A stretch of 64,000 nucleotides of DNA from Pleurostoma richardsiae (GCA_030052745.1 JANBVO010000011.1:769768-833767); one strand, 5' to 3'. Counted from the first letter of the stretch, positions 46,718 through 58,608 are shown. Numbers and translations are program-made. The notes: generated by a model from the letters alone, not told the origin.

Positions 46718-47706
46718 TCAAATTTTTGCCAGCTTTTCCGTCGCTTGATCCCACCACGGCCAGAAGGGAAACTCGGCCTGATCTATTTCACCTCTGAACT
46801 GTGGCTTCCTCTTTTCCGTGAAGCTCTTGACGCCCTCCCAGTTATCGTGCAGCCCGACCATGGAGATGAAAACCCTGGAGTCGAGAATATGTGCGCCCTC
46901 GGGAGTCGGGGGGCAGTAGACCATCATATCGCGCATGAGCTTCGTACTAGCCAGCGACGTGTTCTCCGCAATGTCCGCCGCAAGCTCAACCGCATATTCA
47001 ACCGTCTCCTTAGGGGTCGACAGGAGCTTTGAAAAGAGTTGACTGACGAGTGGGTCTGAGGCTGAGTATGTCGCTCCGGTCGTAGCTATATGGATAGCTT
47101 TGGACATGCCAATCAGTCGTGGCAGATAAAACGCGCTGCATGACTCCATCGTCAAGCCCCGTCGTGCGAACGGCATTCCGACCTTGGCTTCCGTCCAGGC
47201 CACTCGGATAGCAGCTGGAAGGGTTATTGTGAATCCGAAGCCGGCCGCAGGCCCGTTGATGGCGACGATGGTGGGCTTGGCGCACCTAGCTATAGCTAGA
47301 GCAACTCGACCGCCACTGTTTCAACCTTTGATTAGACACTTTTATACATGCAGAACCGGAAGCTGGCGGTGACTCGCCGGTCTCTGAACGAGGTCATGGA
47401 GGCCTCGGTCTGCTTGCTCTTCAGTAGCCCAGCAAATCCAACTTGCAGGTCAGCACCTGCGCAGAAGGCCTTGCCTGCACCTGTTAAAACGATAGCGCGG
47501 ACTCGGTCATCCTTGCTGAGAAGCTCGTACGCAGCTTCCATTTCAATAAGCATGTTTTCGGTCACTGCATTGTACTTCTCGGGTCGGTTGAGTGCCATCA
47601 TAATAACCTTTGTCGCCAAATCTGACGATGCAGGCACATGGGACAGCGATATCTCTTTGAACGGAAGGGAGAAGTAGGCATCTGGAAGGCTCTTTGTGGT
47701 GGCCAT
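46718..47706 (-). CDS. Enoyl-CoA hydratase/isomerase family protein, probably peroxisomal
   Basis: Two exons on the minus strand: 47706-47378 and 47315-46718; 308 residues. The only junction that keeps the conserved FRDxGGRVALAI block in frame uses a GC donor (GCGAGT) with a CAG acceptor, a 62-nt GC-AG intron. Crotonase motifs: MALNRPEKYNAVTENM, LTGAGKAFCAGADLQVG (oxyanion hole, about 77-93), IVAINGPAAGFGFTITLPAA (about 126-145) and FARRGLTMESCSAFYLPRLI with a Glu at about 167 in the position of one catalytic acid. The C-terminus is AKI, a known variant peroxisomal targeting signal type 1. The enzyme would hydrate or isomerise enoyl-CoA in fatty-acid or side-chain oxidation. It lies between two thioesterase-like genes. 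Confidence 0.87.
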
Positions 47707-49024
47707 CTTGCTGTGACGAGGTCTGAACTTCAGATTTCAGTATCTAACTACTGGGGCTGCTACGTTGACAACTATTAGAGTCGAAGACAGCATCCTTTAA
47801 CGGGCCCCTTATCGTCTGGATTCGACTCGAAGGTGAGGTCAAACATGTGTCAAAGGTGACATTCCTCGGTGATCCAGGAGACGCGTCCTGATGATCCTGC
47901 CGAGGTTTCTGGGAAGGAAGAGACAACTCATTCCCAGTATCAAGCTTGTCATGCGTTGAGTTGACCCCCAACATAGGGTTCGTTGAGGCGTGCTTGGCGT
48001 GGTCGTCACTCGACCGAAGTCGTCCCCACAATAAGTCCAGGCTCCACCCGGAACCGAGGCACATTTTATTGATGACGGCTTCCCCACGCGGACAACACCT
48101 GCATATCTCACTCTTCAAGTCTAGCCCTTAAGGCTAGCGTAGTCCGGGACCGAGCTCCGGTCTGTATCGCCAACTATGTAGGAGCATAGGCCACAGTCAT
48201 AGGAGCGAGATACATGCTCTTCTCAGGCGCTTGTGTTAAATTGAGGTGGTCTCACCCATTCCTCAATGTGAGCTCTTGGGGCTCTCGGTCGGTAGACACA
48301 TAACATGTGGCTGGTAATCATCGCTGTTGCACAGGCATCACAACACTGATAACAGTGAGGAGAGATGGGCTAAAACACTATCACGTACCCGAGGATGCCG
48401 AAAGGAGAGCCATGTGGTCAATCGTAACTACCTACCTACCTCTAGCATTTCGTATTTCTTCAGTCTCTGGTCACTGACGCCGGTTAGGCACAGTGAACAA
48501 CGGGTCCATCCACGAGTGTTGAAGGCGCAATGAATCGCTTCGGCAACATTTCAGGACCCATCCATTCGCGAATCAGAAATCGTCATAGGGCCATCTATGG
48601 CGTGCTCGTTGTCTTTGTTGACCGGGTACCTGATATGAGCAGTCTGTCAAGCATTGTTGATGCCATTCTCATGCTCTATTTCTCATCGTGACGTTATCAG
48701 CTGTCTCAAAGAGATCTTATTTGCAACATCGCGTGGGACATTCGGTGAATGCGGGAGCTGGGTTAAGGATCGCGGGGTCACCGGCCGGGGGAAGACTTGG
48801 TCTCGGAGTCACTTTCCACCCACTTCCCGACCCCCCCGCCTCTGCTTGCACATATGATTGCAGTCAACCGAGGCCCGAACACTCTTGGCTTGCGACTTGC
48901 TTGGTAAGATATCTGGTTGGTAAACACTTGAAAGCTACCTACTGTCAAGGGTCTATTGCCGCCTATACATGAGGCTGTCTTCTCTATCGGACGTTTGTAT
49001 CTCTGCGCCATCCCTCCATCCAAC
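47707..49024. other. Intergenic, divergent promoter region
   Basis: 1.3 kb between the enoyl-CoA hydratase and acyl-CoA thioesterase starts, possibly a shared bidirectional promoter. No motif recognised. Confidence 0.45.
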
Positions 49025-50082
49025 ATGGCTACGTCAGTCAGTCAGCGGACAGGCCTAATACCCTTTTTGAAGGCAACCGCAGTAGAAGCTCTTGATACTC
49101 ACAACTATTCTACCTTCCTAGTTCCACAATATTGCATCGGTTCAGGTGAGTAGGGAGTGGAAACTCTGCTAGACATTCTGATGCAGGTTTATCGTCAATG
49201 GAATTCCGCTCATGCGTATCAGTCCCCAATGGCGGCTATGTGGCATCTTGTATACTCCGAGCAGCCTTGCTGCACCTGGCCCCAAGGGGCCAATCCGACA
49301 CGATCGCCGCCCATTTCGAATACATCAACCGTTCCGAGGTCGGAGCCGCACTAATGGTTGTCGAGGACGTCAAAATCGGCAGAGCGATCTCGGTCATACA
49401 GGTTACTCTTTACCAAAGCGACCTTCAACCCGCGGCGCCTTGGATGACGCCACATTCACGAAGAGAGGTCGTCGCTTTTATTACGAACACGCGTATCAGT
49501 CTCGAACGCGGCCTGACGCTCGAGACTGGTTGGTCGATGATCCCGCCCCCGCCTGCCGTCAACTTCACCAAACTCGTGCGAGGCGATGATGCAAACTGGG
49601 CGGCCCGGCCGAAATCGACGAGCGGTCGCGCTAACAACTACGCGCGAGTGCACGAGAATCTGGAGTTTTACGCTCCCCGCCAGGGGCAAGTCCGTCGTGG
49701 AGTCGAGGATTCGTGGATCCGGCTCACATCAGGCGAAAGATTCTCCAATGTCGCCCTCGGCTTTGTTGCTGACGCGTTCCCATATGTTGTGGAAGCCTGG
49801 CGGCCAGGAGCTGACGAGAAGCAAGTTCCATTTGGGCATAACGAGATGTTCTGGTATCCAACCTTGGCCCTGAACATGGACGTGAAGAAGGCGCTCCCTG
49901 CAGAAGGTGCGGAATGGTTGTTCATACGGTGTTCAACTAAAGTCATTCACCAAGGAAGGCTGGACTTGGAGATTCTCATCTTGGACGAGGCGACTGAACT
50001 TGTCGCTATCAGCAGCCACGTCGCTCTAATTCTTCCGGCCGAGAGAAATTTGGGGGCTCGGAGCCATACGAAGAAGCTTTGA
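49025..50082 (+). CDS. Acyl-CoA thioesterase-like protein (double hot-dog, 4HBT_3/TesB-like)
   Basis: Two exons: 49025-49145 and 49223-50082, 77-nt intron GTGAGT...CAG; 326 residues. The start ATG at 49025 begins MATSVSQRTGLIPFLKATAV; an upstream in-frame ATG at 48956 is possible. After the junction, VPNGGYVASCILRAALLHLA (about 41-60) is the signature of the first hot-dog fold of TesB-like acyl-CoA thioesterases; HFEYINRSEVGAALMVVEDV and KIGRAISVIQVTLYQ follow. The second hot-dog is at about 200-320, with PYVVEAWRP, WYPTLALNMDVKKAL and LDLEILILDEATELVAISSH. The C-terminus HTKKL is only a weak peroxisomal signal. It would hydrolyse acyl-CoA esters; chain length is unknown. Confidence 0.82.
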
Positions 50083-52079
50083 TGAAGTTCGGCTCTAGGA
50101 GATGCCATATGCTGCCGTCTTATGACGTCTTAGCGATAATTTGATATCGCCTACTTAGGTAGGTATGGTTCCATCACACTTCCACCGTCTCGGCAGTGTG
50201 ACACCTGCCTCCATCTTGAGTCAACAAGGCAACATCATAATCAAGATTTGGCACCCTGAAAATGCAGCTACCTTAAAGGCGAGAGTGTTTCCCAAGTGCA
50301 ATTAGTGTGCAGGACTATCACAGACAACTCTGTCTTGGTCCAGTTCTTTCAACAACCATCCAATCTTTCCTCATTGAACGGTTGCGTTGGGCTCGCCCCT
50401 GGCGTGGCAAATGCCATATCTTGATAAACCTACAGACGCTGCGATTCTGATGCCCCAATTTCAGGAACCAGATACAACTTGGCAACTTAACGACAACCAC
50501 ACTTCCTTTAGGTTACTAGGCTTTACCCACAGTCTAGCGAGCTGGTCAACGGTGATAAGATATCTCTTGGGCTGAAGTGTCCCAGACCCTGTGTCCTAAA
50601 CTGGTAACGTTACAGTGGTGTTACAGCGACGAGATTGGCTGGGCGGGGCGAGATTGGGGAAATTGACAGCTGCTGCTTCCAGCAACCCCAGGAAATTGAT
50701 GCGTTTCAGGGGCAGCCACAACACATGTGGCCAAAGGGCGATTTGGGCTGATGCCTCGAATCACAACTGCCAACATTCTCCTGACAAGATCTCTGGGTCT
50801 TCGACAATTCGATGAAGCCCAGGTCTCAGTTCAATCAAAGCTGGAGATACTGGGCGAAACTTATGCTTCTATGGAGACTACCTATAGCTCAGAGGCATGG
50901 AGGAATCACTTCATGCAAATATTCAAATGTCGGCGAGGTGTCATGTGTCAAGCTGCTTGACATACGAGATAGAACTCATCGAGATTGATCTCGTCGGCGG
51001 TTAGATCAGGGATGGTGGGATATGGAAAATTACAAGAATTACCATCTGACCATTCACGGCGTCGTCTCTAGGCCAATTAAGGAAGTTGGCTAACTCTAGT
51101 GTCCCTAGCACCAATGGATCCTACACCAACCCACCAACACCTCGCACCCCGAGGGCATACACAGACAAGGTTAATTGTAGCCGCCCTAGCATCTGCATGG
51201 AGGCCTGCATTAGGTGCCGAACCTGTCCGTTCTAGGCTCGAACTCCTTTGTCAGTGCGTGCGGCAGTCGAGATAACAAGAGATGGCTCTCACCAAGGGTC
51301 TTGCCATTCGTCCTTCTCTGCCAAGGGAGGATTGACCAAGGGACGGCGGCGACGCCCTCTGGAATGTCTTACGCGTTACCTTAGACGTCAAATGTCCTCC
51401 ACCCTGGGTTCCTAATGTAACCCTTTCTCTTAGACACGTGCAAGGATGTGTCCAAGGACCGGAGATATACTCAACTACGAGACAAGCCTCACGAGACTCC
51501 CCCTGACCGTCGCGTGGTATCCCTTCGGTCAGCCGGCCAGCAAGACACGCTTCCTCAGAAGTGGGTTAGGAGACGGGATGATGCTATGTTTCTCATCGGC
51601 AACCACGCTTGTCGGCGGAGATATATGCCCAGGGCACGTTTCTTGCATTCCAGCGCGCGACGCGTAAATGACCTTCGCGCCCCCCTTTATTCTGCAGCCC
51701 CATTCCATTCTGCGGCTTGCTGTGTCTGTTCGCGCACTTCCTGACGTGGTCATCGCTCCTCTAGCAGCGTTTGATTTCAGCCAGTGCGGGTACAGTAGGA
51801 CTGAATGTCACCAGGCTTGTCTAGAAAGCGCTCCACAGCGCGTACGAGACCGTCTCGTTGACTCAAGCCTTGGAGGGTGCTACGCCTGTTCCTACCTAGA
51901 GTAACGTTGTGAAGGGCATCAGCATACGTATAGCATACGTATAGTGTCTCTCCCTTGATTCCCATGACCTTGCGTATAAGTAGCCATGGTCTTCATTCTT
52001 CCCCAGGCTTGGCATCTCATCTCCAAGCCGCAGATCAAGCCAGTCTCCCACGTGCTGGACACCAGTCACTCCTTACAAC
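50083..52079. other. Intergenic, no gene found
   Basis: 2 kb upstream of the chitinase. ORFs at 51446-51744 overlap in several frames and lack features. A CACGTG box lies near 51435. Confidence 0.5.
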
Positions 52080-53524
52080 ATGCATTCCTTCCTTCAGAAC
52101 ACTCTTTTGCTGGCAGCCCCTGTGGCGCTCCTGCCAATGGTGAATGCTGGATTCAGTTCCAGTGCCGCCGACAACCTGGCAGTCTATTGGGGTGAGTGTT
52201 GTGATACTGCTATCATGGTAGCGTCAGCTAAGACATGGTTCAGGCCAAAACTCCTACGGCCAACAGAGCTCCCAGTCGAGGCTGTCAACCTATTGCGCAA
52301 GTGAGTGGCACCAGAGATGAGCCAGTGAGGTTTGGCACAGTTATTAACTACATGTTAACAGATAGCCCCATTGATGTGAGTCTAACCTTGTCCTGGACGA
52401 TAGGGAACTCATCTGATTTTGCATTCAAAAGATTATCCCTGTTGCCTTCGTGACTTCTCTGAATTCAATCTCCGTGAACTTTGCCAATGCGGGAGACAAC
52501 TGCACAACGTTCTCCGGCACAACCCTTTTAAGTTGCTCGCAGATTGAGTAGGCACAGCACGTCCTCTATATCCAACTGTTGAGTAGACTAACGTACTTAT
52601 AGGGAGGACATCAAGACCTGCCAGTCAACATACGGCAAAACCATTCTCATCTCTATCGGAGGCGCGACTTACACCGAGGGCGGCTTCTCTTCTTCCTCTG
52701 CAGCTGTCACAGCCGCCAACACCTTATGGGCAACATTCGGTCCCGTTCAGTCAGGCAGCACTGTCAATCGGCCCTTTGGCACCGCGGTTGTGGACGGATT
52801 CGACTTTGACTTTGAGTCGACCACCTCTAACATGGCGCCGTTCGCGCAGCAGCTCCGATCGCTCATGGATGCCGATACCAGCAAGAGCTTCTACCTTTCT
52901 GCCGCACCGCAGTGCCCTTATCCCGACGCGGCCGACAACGACATGTTGGCCGGCGCCGTCAGCTTCGATTTCATCATGATCCAGTTCTACAACAACTACT
53001 GCGGCGTGCAGTCTTATGTTGCTGGGTCGTCGACGCAGAACAACTTCAACTTCGAGACCTGGGACAACTGGGCCAAGACCGTCAGCAAGAACCCGAGCGT
53101 CAAGGTCCTCATGGGCATCCCTGGCGGTAGCACTGGCGGCAGCGGTTACCAGTCTGCGAGCACAATCGCGACCATCATCAGCTACGTCAAGCAGTTCTCA
53201 AGTTTCGGCGGCGTCATGATCTGGGACATGTCGCAGCTGGTGGAGAACCCAGGCTTTCTCGACACCGTAGCCTCGGCCCTGGGCAGTAGCAGCACTACGC
53301 CGATCACCACTACGGCGAAAACCACTACTACAGCGGTGCCCACGACGCTCTCGACCTTGACAACGAAGGCCCCGACGACGACGACGACGACGTCCACGGC
53401 TCCCGGCACCACGCTGGTGCCCCAGTGGGGACAGTGCGGTGGCAATGGCTACACTGGCTCAACCACATGTCAGTCACCGTACACTTGCGTGGCGCTGAGC
53501 GAGTGGTGGTCTCAGTGTGAGTAA
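52080..53524 (+). CDS. Secreted GH18 chitinase with C-terminal CBM1
   Basis: Five exons: 52080-52191, 52244-52300, 52362-52375 (only 14 nt), 52432-52547 and 52603-53524; 406 residues. Signal peptide [23 protein letters not shown] (cleaved near 23). The GH18 barrel starts NLAVYWGQNSYGQ and contains [22 protein letters not shown] and the catalytic motif DGFDFDFE (about 164-171), with Glu171 as the proton donor. It is of the small class III type. A Thr-rich linker (about 325-370, coded partly by an ACG repeat) joins to a CBM1 with [20 protein letters not shown] and WWSQCE, the last Gln-Cys pair closing the module. CBM1 on a GH18 suggests action on cell-wall material, including fungal walls or cellulose-associated chitin; the target is inferred. 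Confidence 0.92.
53373..53392 (+). repeat. Coding trinucleotide repeat in the chitinase linker
   Basis: A CGA/ACG run that codes for consecutive Thr in the linker between the catalytic domain and CBM1; likely length-variable between strains. Confidence 0.7.
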
Positions 53525-54919
53525 GACACGTTATCAGGACGGCCTGGGAATAGTGAGACATGATTGTCATATCGACGGACGACCTCTTCCTTGCCCTGGG
53601 TTTCATTGTACATATCCCTATGATTTTGTCCATTGTATATACGCCACCCTATGCTTTTAGTTGTAACTTGTACATAGCAACAACTGCGGACGGTTTACCC
53701 TAGCTGGTAAGGTTGGCCCGGTCCCCAAGACAGACGCTCGTTCGGCCCAAATATAAATTGTACAGAACTTGACCAACAGTGGGACTCATGAGCCAAACGG
53801 TACTTTCATTGTGAACTATATGGACAACTAGGGGTAATGCCGTGGAAGCTCCATTATTATTCAGCGTCTTCCTTGCTCAAGGATAGTGTATGTCCAGTCA
53901 GTTGAGGCTATTGAACCCTTCAGTGGTGCGCACTGTAGTGCGGGCCACTTCAGGCCACTTTTCTCGGGTGATCGGTGCCGAAACTATGTGATGAGACGGG
54001 GGAAATGGGGCTGATTCCGCGCACCGAGTCGAGTTGTCTCCTTTAGCTCTTCTCTGTGTAGTCCTCTTCACTCTTGACCCCCTTTGGACCATTTACATAA
54101 AAACAAGGCTAGTGTTCAGCTAATGTTACGACCGTGACACCTGCCAGGCCCCTGTAGACCTGTCGCAGAAAGAAAATGTCTTCGTGGACAGGCTAGTCCG
54201 AGCTCGGCCGGGCTTGTCCGTACGAGATCAAGCGTCCCTTGAGTCCCCATCGAGGGCCAGATTCAGACCCCCCAATGACTTTCTCAGACACGCAGGTTAG
54301 CCCACGCGCATCACATGGTCTAAGGCCGGCCACTTGATCGAGAGTAGGCCATGAGGACAAAGAGATCAGACGCTAAGGAGTCCGGAATATCGAAAGGGGG
54401 GGCTGGCGGGGCCACCAGATAACTCCACGGCGCTGCAGCCGCGACTGATAATTCCAAAGAGGAGACGGAATCGTATCCTCGAGAGAGCGATGTAGTCGAA
54501 ACTACGTTCGCACTTCGTACTCCTTTATGCGCCTTTTAAAGTAGGAAATTCATTAATAAGGTTCTAATAACCGTGCGCCAAAGCTGCGTGTGGCTGGCTA
54601 AAGCGCCTTGGCCTCTCTCCTCTTGGCCCGCGGCCTAAGCAGCCGGGCCGTAACCGCTTCGGCAGTGAAGTTTCTGTCGGCAATGCGGCTTTAGTCCCTC
54701 CCATCCAGCTGCAACAACGTCGACTCCCTCAACGGAATGCCGCCGCGCCCACCACCAAACCTTGTTTTGCCCTCACTCGGCCTGGATTAGAATACTGTAT
54801 CCGGATCTTGCTCCGGAGGTTCACGTGGAGATAGCTTAGATAGCTTATGTGGTGTCCAATCATAGTCCGCGTGGTTTGCTGCGGCATTTTCACGGTTTGG
54901 CTTTCGGTATGTGGGCAAG

Positions 54920-54928
54920 ATCTGATAA
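54920..54928 (+). promoter_or_regulatory. SreA/URBS1-type GATA site (ATCTGATAA)
   Basis: Perfect ATCWGATAA match, 737 bases upstream of the transporter start at 55657. Confidence 0.68.
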
Positions 54929-54962
54929 GATCGACGTTGAACGGCGATGGAGGCACACCACC

Positions 54963-54971
54963 ATCTGATAA
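54963..54971 (+). promoter_or_regulatory. SreA/URBS1-type GATA site (ATCTGATAA)
   Basis: Perfect match 43 bases after the previous one, same orientation, 694 bases upstream of the transporter start. Confidence 0.68.
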
Positions 54972-55152
54972 TTCTCGGGGAGAGCCCACAACTGCCGTAG
55001 TGCTGCCGCCTCTGTGGCTAGTCTCCTGTTCTCTCAGCGAGCTCGGAGGGCCAGCGGGCGTGGGCAAGACGGCCATAACGTAATGGATGGGGACTTCCAA
55101 ACCGGATTCAGCATGGTGCCGGCCGTCGTCGCCATATAGAACATATCTAATG

Positions 55153-55161
55153 ATCAGATAA
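55153..55161 (+). promoter_or_regulatory. SreA/URBS1-type GATA site (ATCAGATAA)
   Basis: Perfect match 504 bases upstream of the transporter start; a GATTATC core follows immediately. Confidence 0.68.
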
Positions 55162-55656
55162 GATTATCCAGGCGGGCCCAGGCCGGGGTAGAATCTTGCC
55201 CGCCACTTAAAGTTTGTCCCTTGCCCAGGGGTCGAAGCGTCGAGATGCAGGAATATGCCGGCCATCGCACCAAAAAACGTGCAGCGTCCGGCTCCTTCAC
55301 CACTCTCTTCTCCACATCTTACGAGTCTTTCTCGTCGAGAAAACTTTTCTTGGCTAATAGTGTGGGATAATCTCACCCGCACCTCCACCCCGCTGCAGGA
55401 CGCTGTTGGCTAGAAGCCGGAGAAGCCCGGTGAGAAGTTTGCTGTGCTGCTGTAGCACGAGATCCGATGGCCAACCCGGTTAGCGGCGTCCCAGGAGCTG
55501 CGATCTGCAGTGCGGCACCACCTGCATGATCAATATAGATACCCGTCTTGTCCTACGATCGGCCGTGCTTCTTCCCTCCCCTCTTCTCCCTCATCGCTAG
55601 GCAAGCCACCGCAGCCACAGCTCCATTCGACTTGTGCGCCTGACCAACCGTTCATC

Positions 55657-57503
55657 ATGAGGTTCAGACTTCCCTTCAGGGGCAACGAAGTCCCGGTCGT
55701 GGCCGATGAGCCCGTCAACGACGCAGAGACACCGGCGGCCGGCGAAACCAAGGAGAAGGTCGGCGCGGAGACCAAGCCCGAGGGTGAGTCTGATGGCGAC
55801 GACTCTTCCAAGGTGTTCGAGCCGGGTGTCGAGGCCGCCCGTGCCATGACGGAGACCTGGTCGATGCAGCACTTGATCATCGCGTACATCCTGTAAGCAC
55901 CTTCAGGATACATACAAGCTTTCGTGAGCTGGTCACTAATATTCGGGTATTCAGGATCTGGATTGTCTGTTTCATCCAGGCATTCTCCTCAGGAATCATC
56001 GGCACGATGACGCCCTACATCACCAGTGCCTTCCAGGAGCACTCCCTGACCGCCACCACCGGTATCGTCGCCAACGTTGTATCTGGTCTGATTAAGCTTC
56101 CCTACGCCAAGCTCATGAACCTTTGGGGACGGCCCCAGGCTTTCGGCTTCATGATCGTGGTGATGACCATGGGTATCATCATGATGGCAGGCTGCAACAA
56201 CGTCAAGACGTACGCTGCTGCCCAGGTCTTCTACAGCGCTGGCTATAGCGGCATCGACTTCACGACGACCATCTTTATCGCCGATACCTCGTCCCTCAAG
56301 AGCCGTGCGTTCATGATCGCCTTTGCTTCGTCTCCATGGCTGGCTACCACCTGGGCGTACGGCCCTGCGGCCCAGAGTGCCTTGGAACATATTGGCTTCA
56401 GATGGGGCCTGGGAATCTGGGCCATCATCTATCCGGTTGTCTGCGTGCCTCTGTGGGGTCTCTTCTACTTTAACCAGAAGAAGGCTGAGAAGCAAGGCCT
56501 GGTGCGCAAGGCAGCCAACAACCGAACCTTCCAGGAGTCCGTCATCTACTACCTCAGGGAGTTCGACGTTTTCGGAATCCTCCTCCTCGCTGGAGGGCTC
56601 GCCATCTTCCTGCTTGCCTTCGCGCTGTACTCTTACCAGTCTGACCAGTGGAAGTCTCCCCTGATCATCTGCTTCCTGATCTTCGGCGGCCTCCTCGTCA
56701 TAGCCTTCGTCATCTGGGAGAAGTACTTCGCACCGGTCACCTTCATCCCGTGGTACCTGATTGCCAACAGAACGGTGTTCTTCACCTACACCATGGTTGC
56801 GAGCATCTACACGGCTTGGTACATATGGGACAGCTACTTCTACTCCTTCCTGATTGTCGTCTTTAACGAGAGCATCACCCATGCCACTTACATCACCAAC
56901 ATCTACACCGTCGGCTCGTGCTTCTGCGCGCTTTGCATGGGTGTGATCATCCGTTTCAACGGCCGTCTGAAGTGGCTGGCCCTGTACTTCGGTGTTCCCC
57001 TCACGATCCTCGGCGTCGGCCTCATGATCCACTTCCGGCAGCCCGACTCCCACATCGGCTACATCGTCATGTGCCAGATCTTCATTGCTTTCGGAGGCGG
57101 TATCCTCGTCATCTGCGAGCAAATGACTGTCATGGCCGTCTCTACGCAGCAGGACATCCCAGCCATTCTCGCTATGGAGAGCATGGTGGCCTATGTCGCC
57201 GACGGTATTGGCCAGGCTATTGCCGCGGCCATGTGGACCGGTATCTTCCCCAAGAAGCTTGCCAAGTACTTGCCGGCCGACGCGCTGCCCGACCTGGCGT
57301 CCATCTATGGCGACCTGACTGTCCAGTCGTCGTACCCGATTGGCTCGCCAACCAGGAACGCCATCAACCACTCGTACGGTGATACCCAGCGATACATGCT
57401 GATTGCCGCCACTTGCCTCTACTCCATCACACTGGTGTCGGTGCTGTTGTGGAAGGACATCAACGTGAAGAAGATCAAGCAGGTCAAGGGTCTTGTTTGG
57501 TAA
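55657..57503 (+). CDS. Siderophore-iron transporter, MirB/ARN type (MFS)
   Basis: Two exons: 55657-55892 and 55955-57503, 62-nt intron GTAAGC...CAG; 594 residues, the family's usual size. The upstream in-frame ATG at 55510 gives an unlikely leader. These 14-helix proton symporters import ferric hydroxamate siderophores. Landmarks: an acidic cytosolic N-terminus (1-65), ILIWIVCFIQAFSSGIIGTM (helix 1), GYSGIDFTTTIFIADTSSLK (about 185-205, a siderophore-transporter hallmark), SRAFMIAFASSPWLATTWAY, GPAAQS, RWGLGIWAIIYPV, the YYLREFDVFGILLLAGGLAI segment, and YGDTQRYMLIAATCLYSITL with a Lys-rich C-terminus (WKDINVKKIKQVKGLVW). The SreA-type sites upstream fit iron repression. Specific siderophore unknown. 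Confidence 0.93.
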
Positions 57504-58608
57504 ACGGCGGTAGGAGGACGAGCATAGGGATAAGGAGAAACAGATGTGGTGAGCGAATGACCGATGCAGCCGGTCATATGTAAAATGCAAGCCTTGTGAG
57601 GTCAATAAATATTCTCAGGCCAGAGAAATCTGTAATAGAACAGTCACATCCCATCATATAACATGGCTCCCTTTCTATGGATGTCGCGGTGAGGTGAAGT
57701 GCGTGTCATGTGACGAGCCTATTACTGATACGAACTTTCTCTCACATCTATTGGCCAGGAATGATGATGCTCGGAATTCTGGAATGTGGTGAGGCACTTT
57801 CCAGAAGGGTAGAAGAAGCCGACGCAAGGCCGCCGACGCTTCGCTGGGCATGCTTCCAGCATCTGCGGTGTCAAGTGTCTGGCATCTTCCACGTGGGGAA
57901 TCTCTGGCTTCTTATTAGACGATCAAGCTTTCCGCAAGGATGAGTCGCAGCTCGGCGTTCTGGGCGCCCAGGCCGTCCGCGTCGCATTTCGATACGCTTG
58001 ACTGGGCGAGATAGCCACCCCAAGAAGGACCCTCTCCACGCACGAGAGCATCCGAGTTCCGAACAAATCGTCCCTCCGGGCTTAATTCTCCCATGAGCTT
58101 CGTGTCATGCCTTGCCACACGCTTCTAACTCGGGAGAATGGCAGGAATGGCAACGTTTCTGCCCAGAGGGCCAAGAGAAGCTATTATCCTCGGCATACGC
58201 TCCTCTCGCCAGTCAGTGTACGAGACAGCGCCCACGCAACCTGCTAATTTGGATCAAAAGGCTCCTGTAAGATGCTATAGACCGAGCAAAGGCGTGATCC
58301 AGGGCCTGGGCAAGGCCACTGATAGGTGATCGCCAAGGCTGATGGCCTTTCAATGTGTGTCCCAAAGAATATCAGGATCCTTGGAACTGGCTTAGCATGC
58401 GCGTGCACACCGAAGGCTGGTGATTAAAGCGACCATAAGAATGGTCCGTATGGGCAATGTCCGGTTATATAACGCGACCTTGAGGGAAAACTAATGGTGA
58501 CCTTGTCTCCCGAATTTTCCCAACTCATCCACGGTTGAATCATTAAGTTAGTCGTTCGTCCTCCTTGAAGACCATTATCAAGAAGTCGATGAAGTCAACA
58601 CCTCCAAG
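57504..58608. other. Intergenic with the phosphate-symporter promoter
   Basis: 1.1 kb. It contains a CACGTGGG box at 57890-57897, listed separately. No gene is supported. Confidence 0.5.
57890..57897 (+). promoter_or_regulatory. Candidate NUC-1/Pho4-type site (CACGTGGG)
   Basis: E-box with the GG flank preferred by Pho4-type phosphate regulators, 719 bases upstream of the PHO89-like start. A lone short motif, so moderate support. Confidence 0.4.

Larger units (their letters stand above)
53525..55656. promoter_or_regulatory. Intergenic with the siderophore-transporter promoter
   Basis: 2.1 kb; the chitinase 3' side, then a long promoter. Three perfect ATCWGATAA sites are listed separately; weaker relatives ACCAGATAA and GACTGATAA lie near 54414 and 54447. 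Bases 55560-55600 are C/T-rich just before the start. Confidence 0.65.

Noticed and set aside
55989-57605. 538-residue open frame on the minus strand opposite the siderophore transporter
   Set aside because: It is antisense to a well-conserved gene; its composition (His, Asp, Gly, Val-rich, no hydrophobic core) is that of a GC3-driven shadow.
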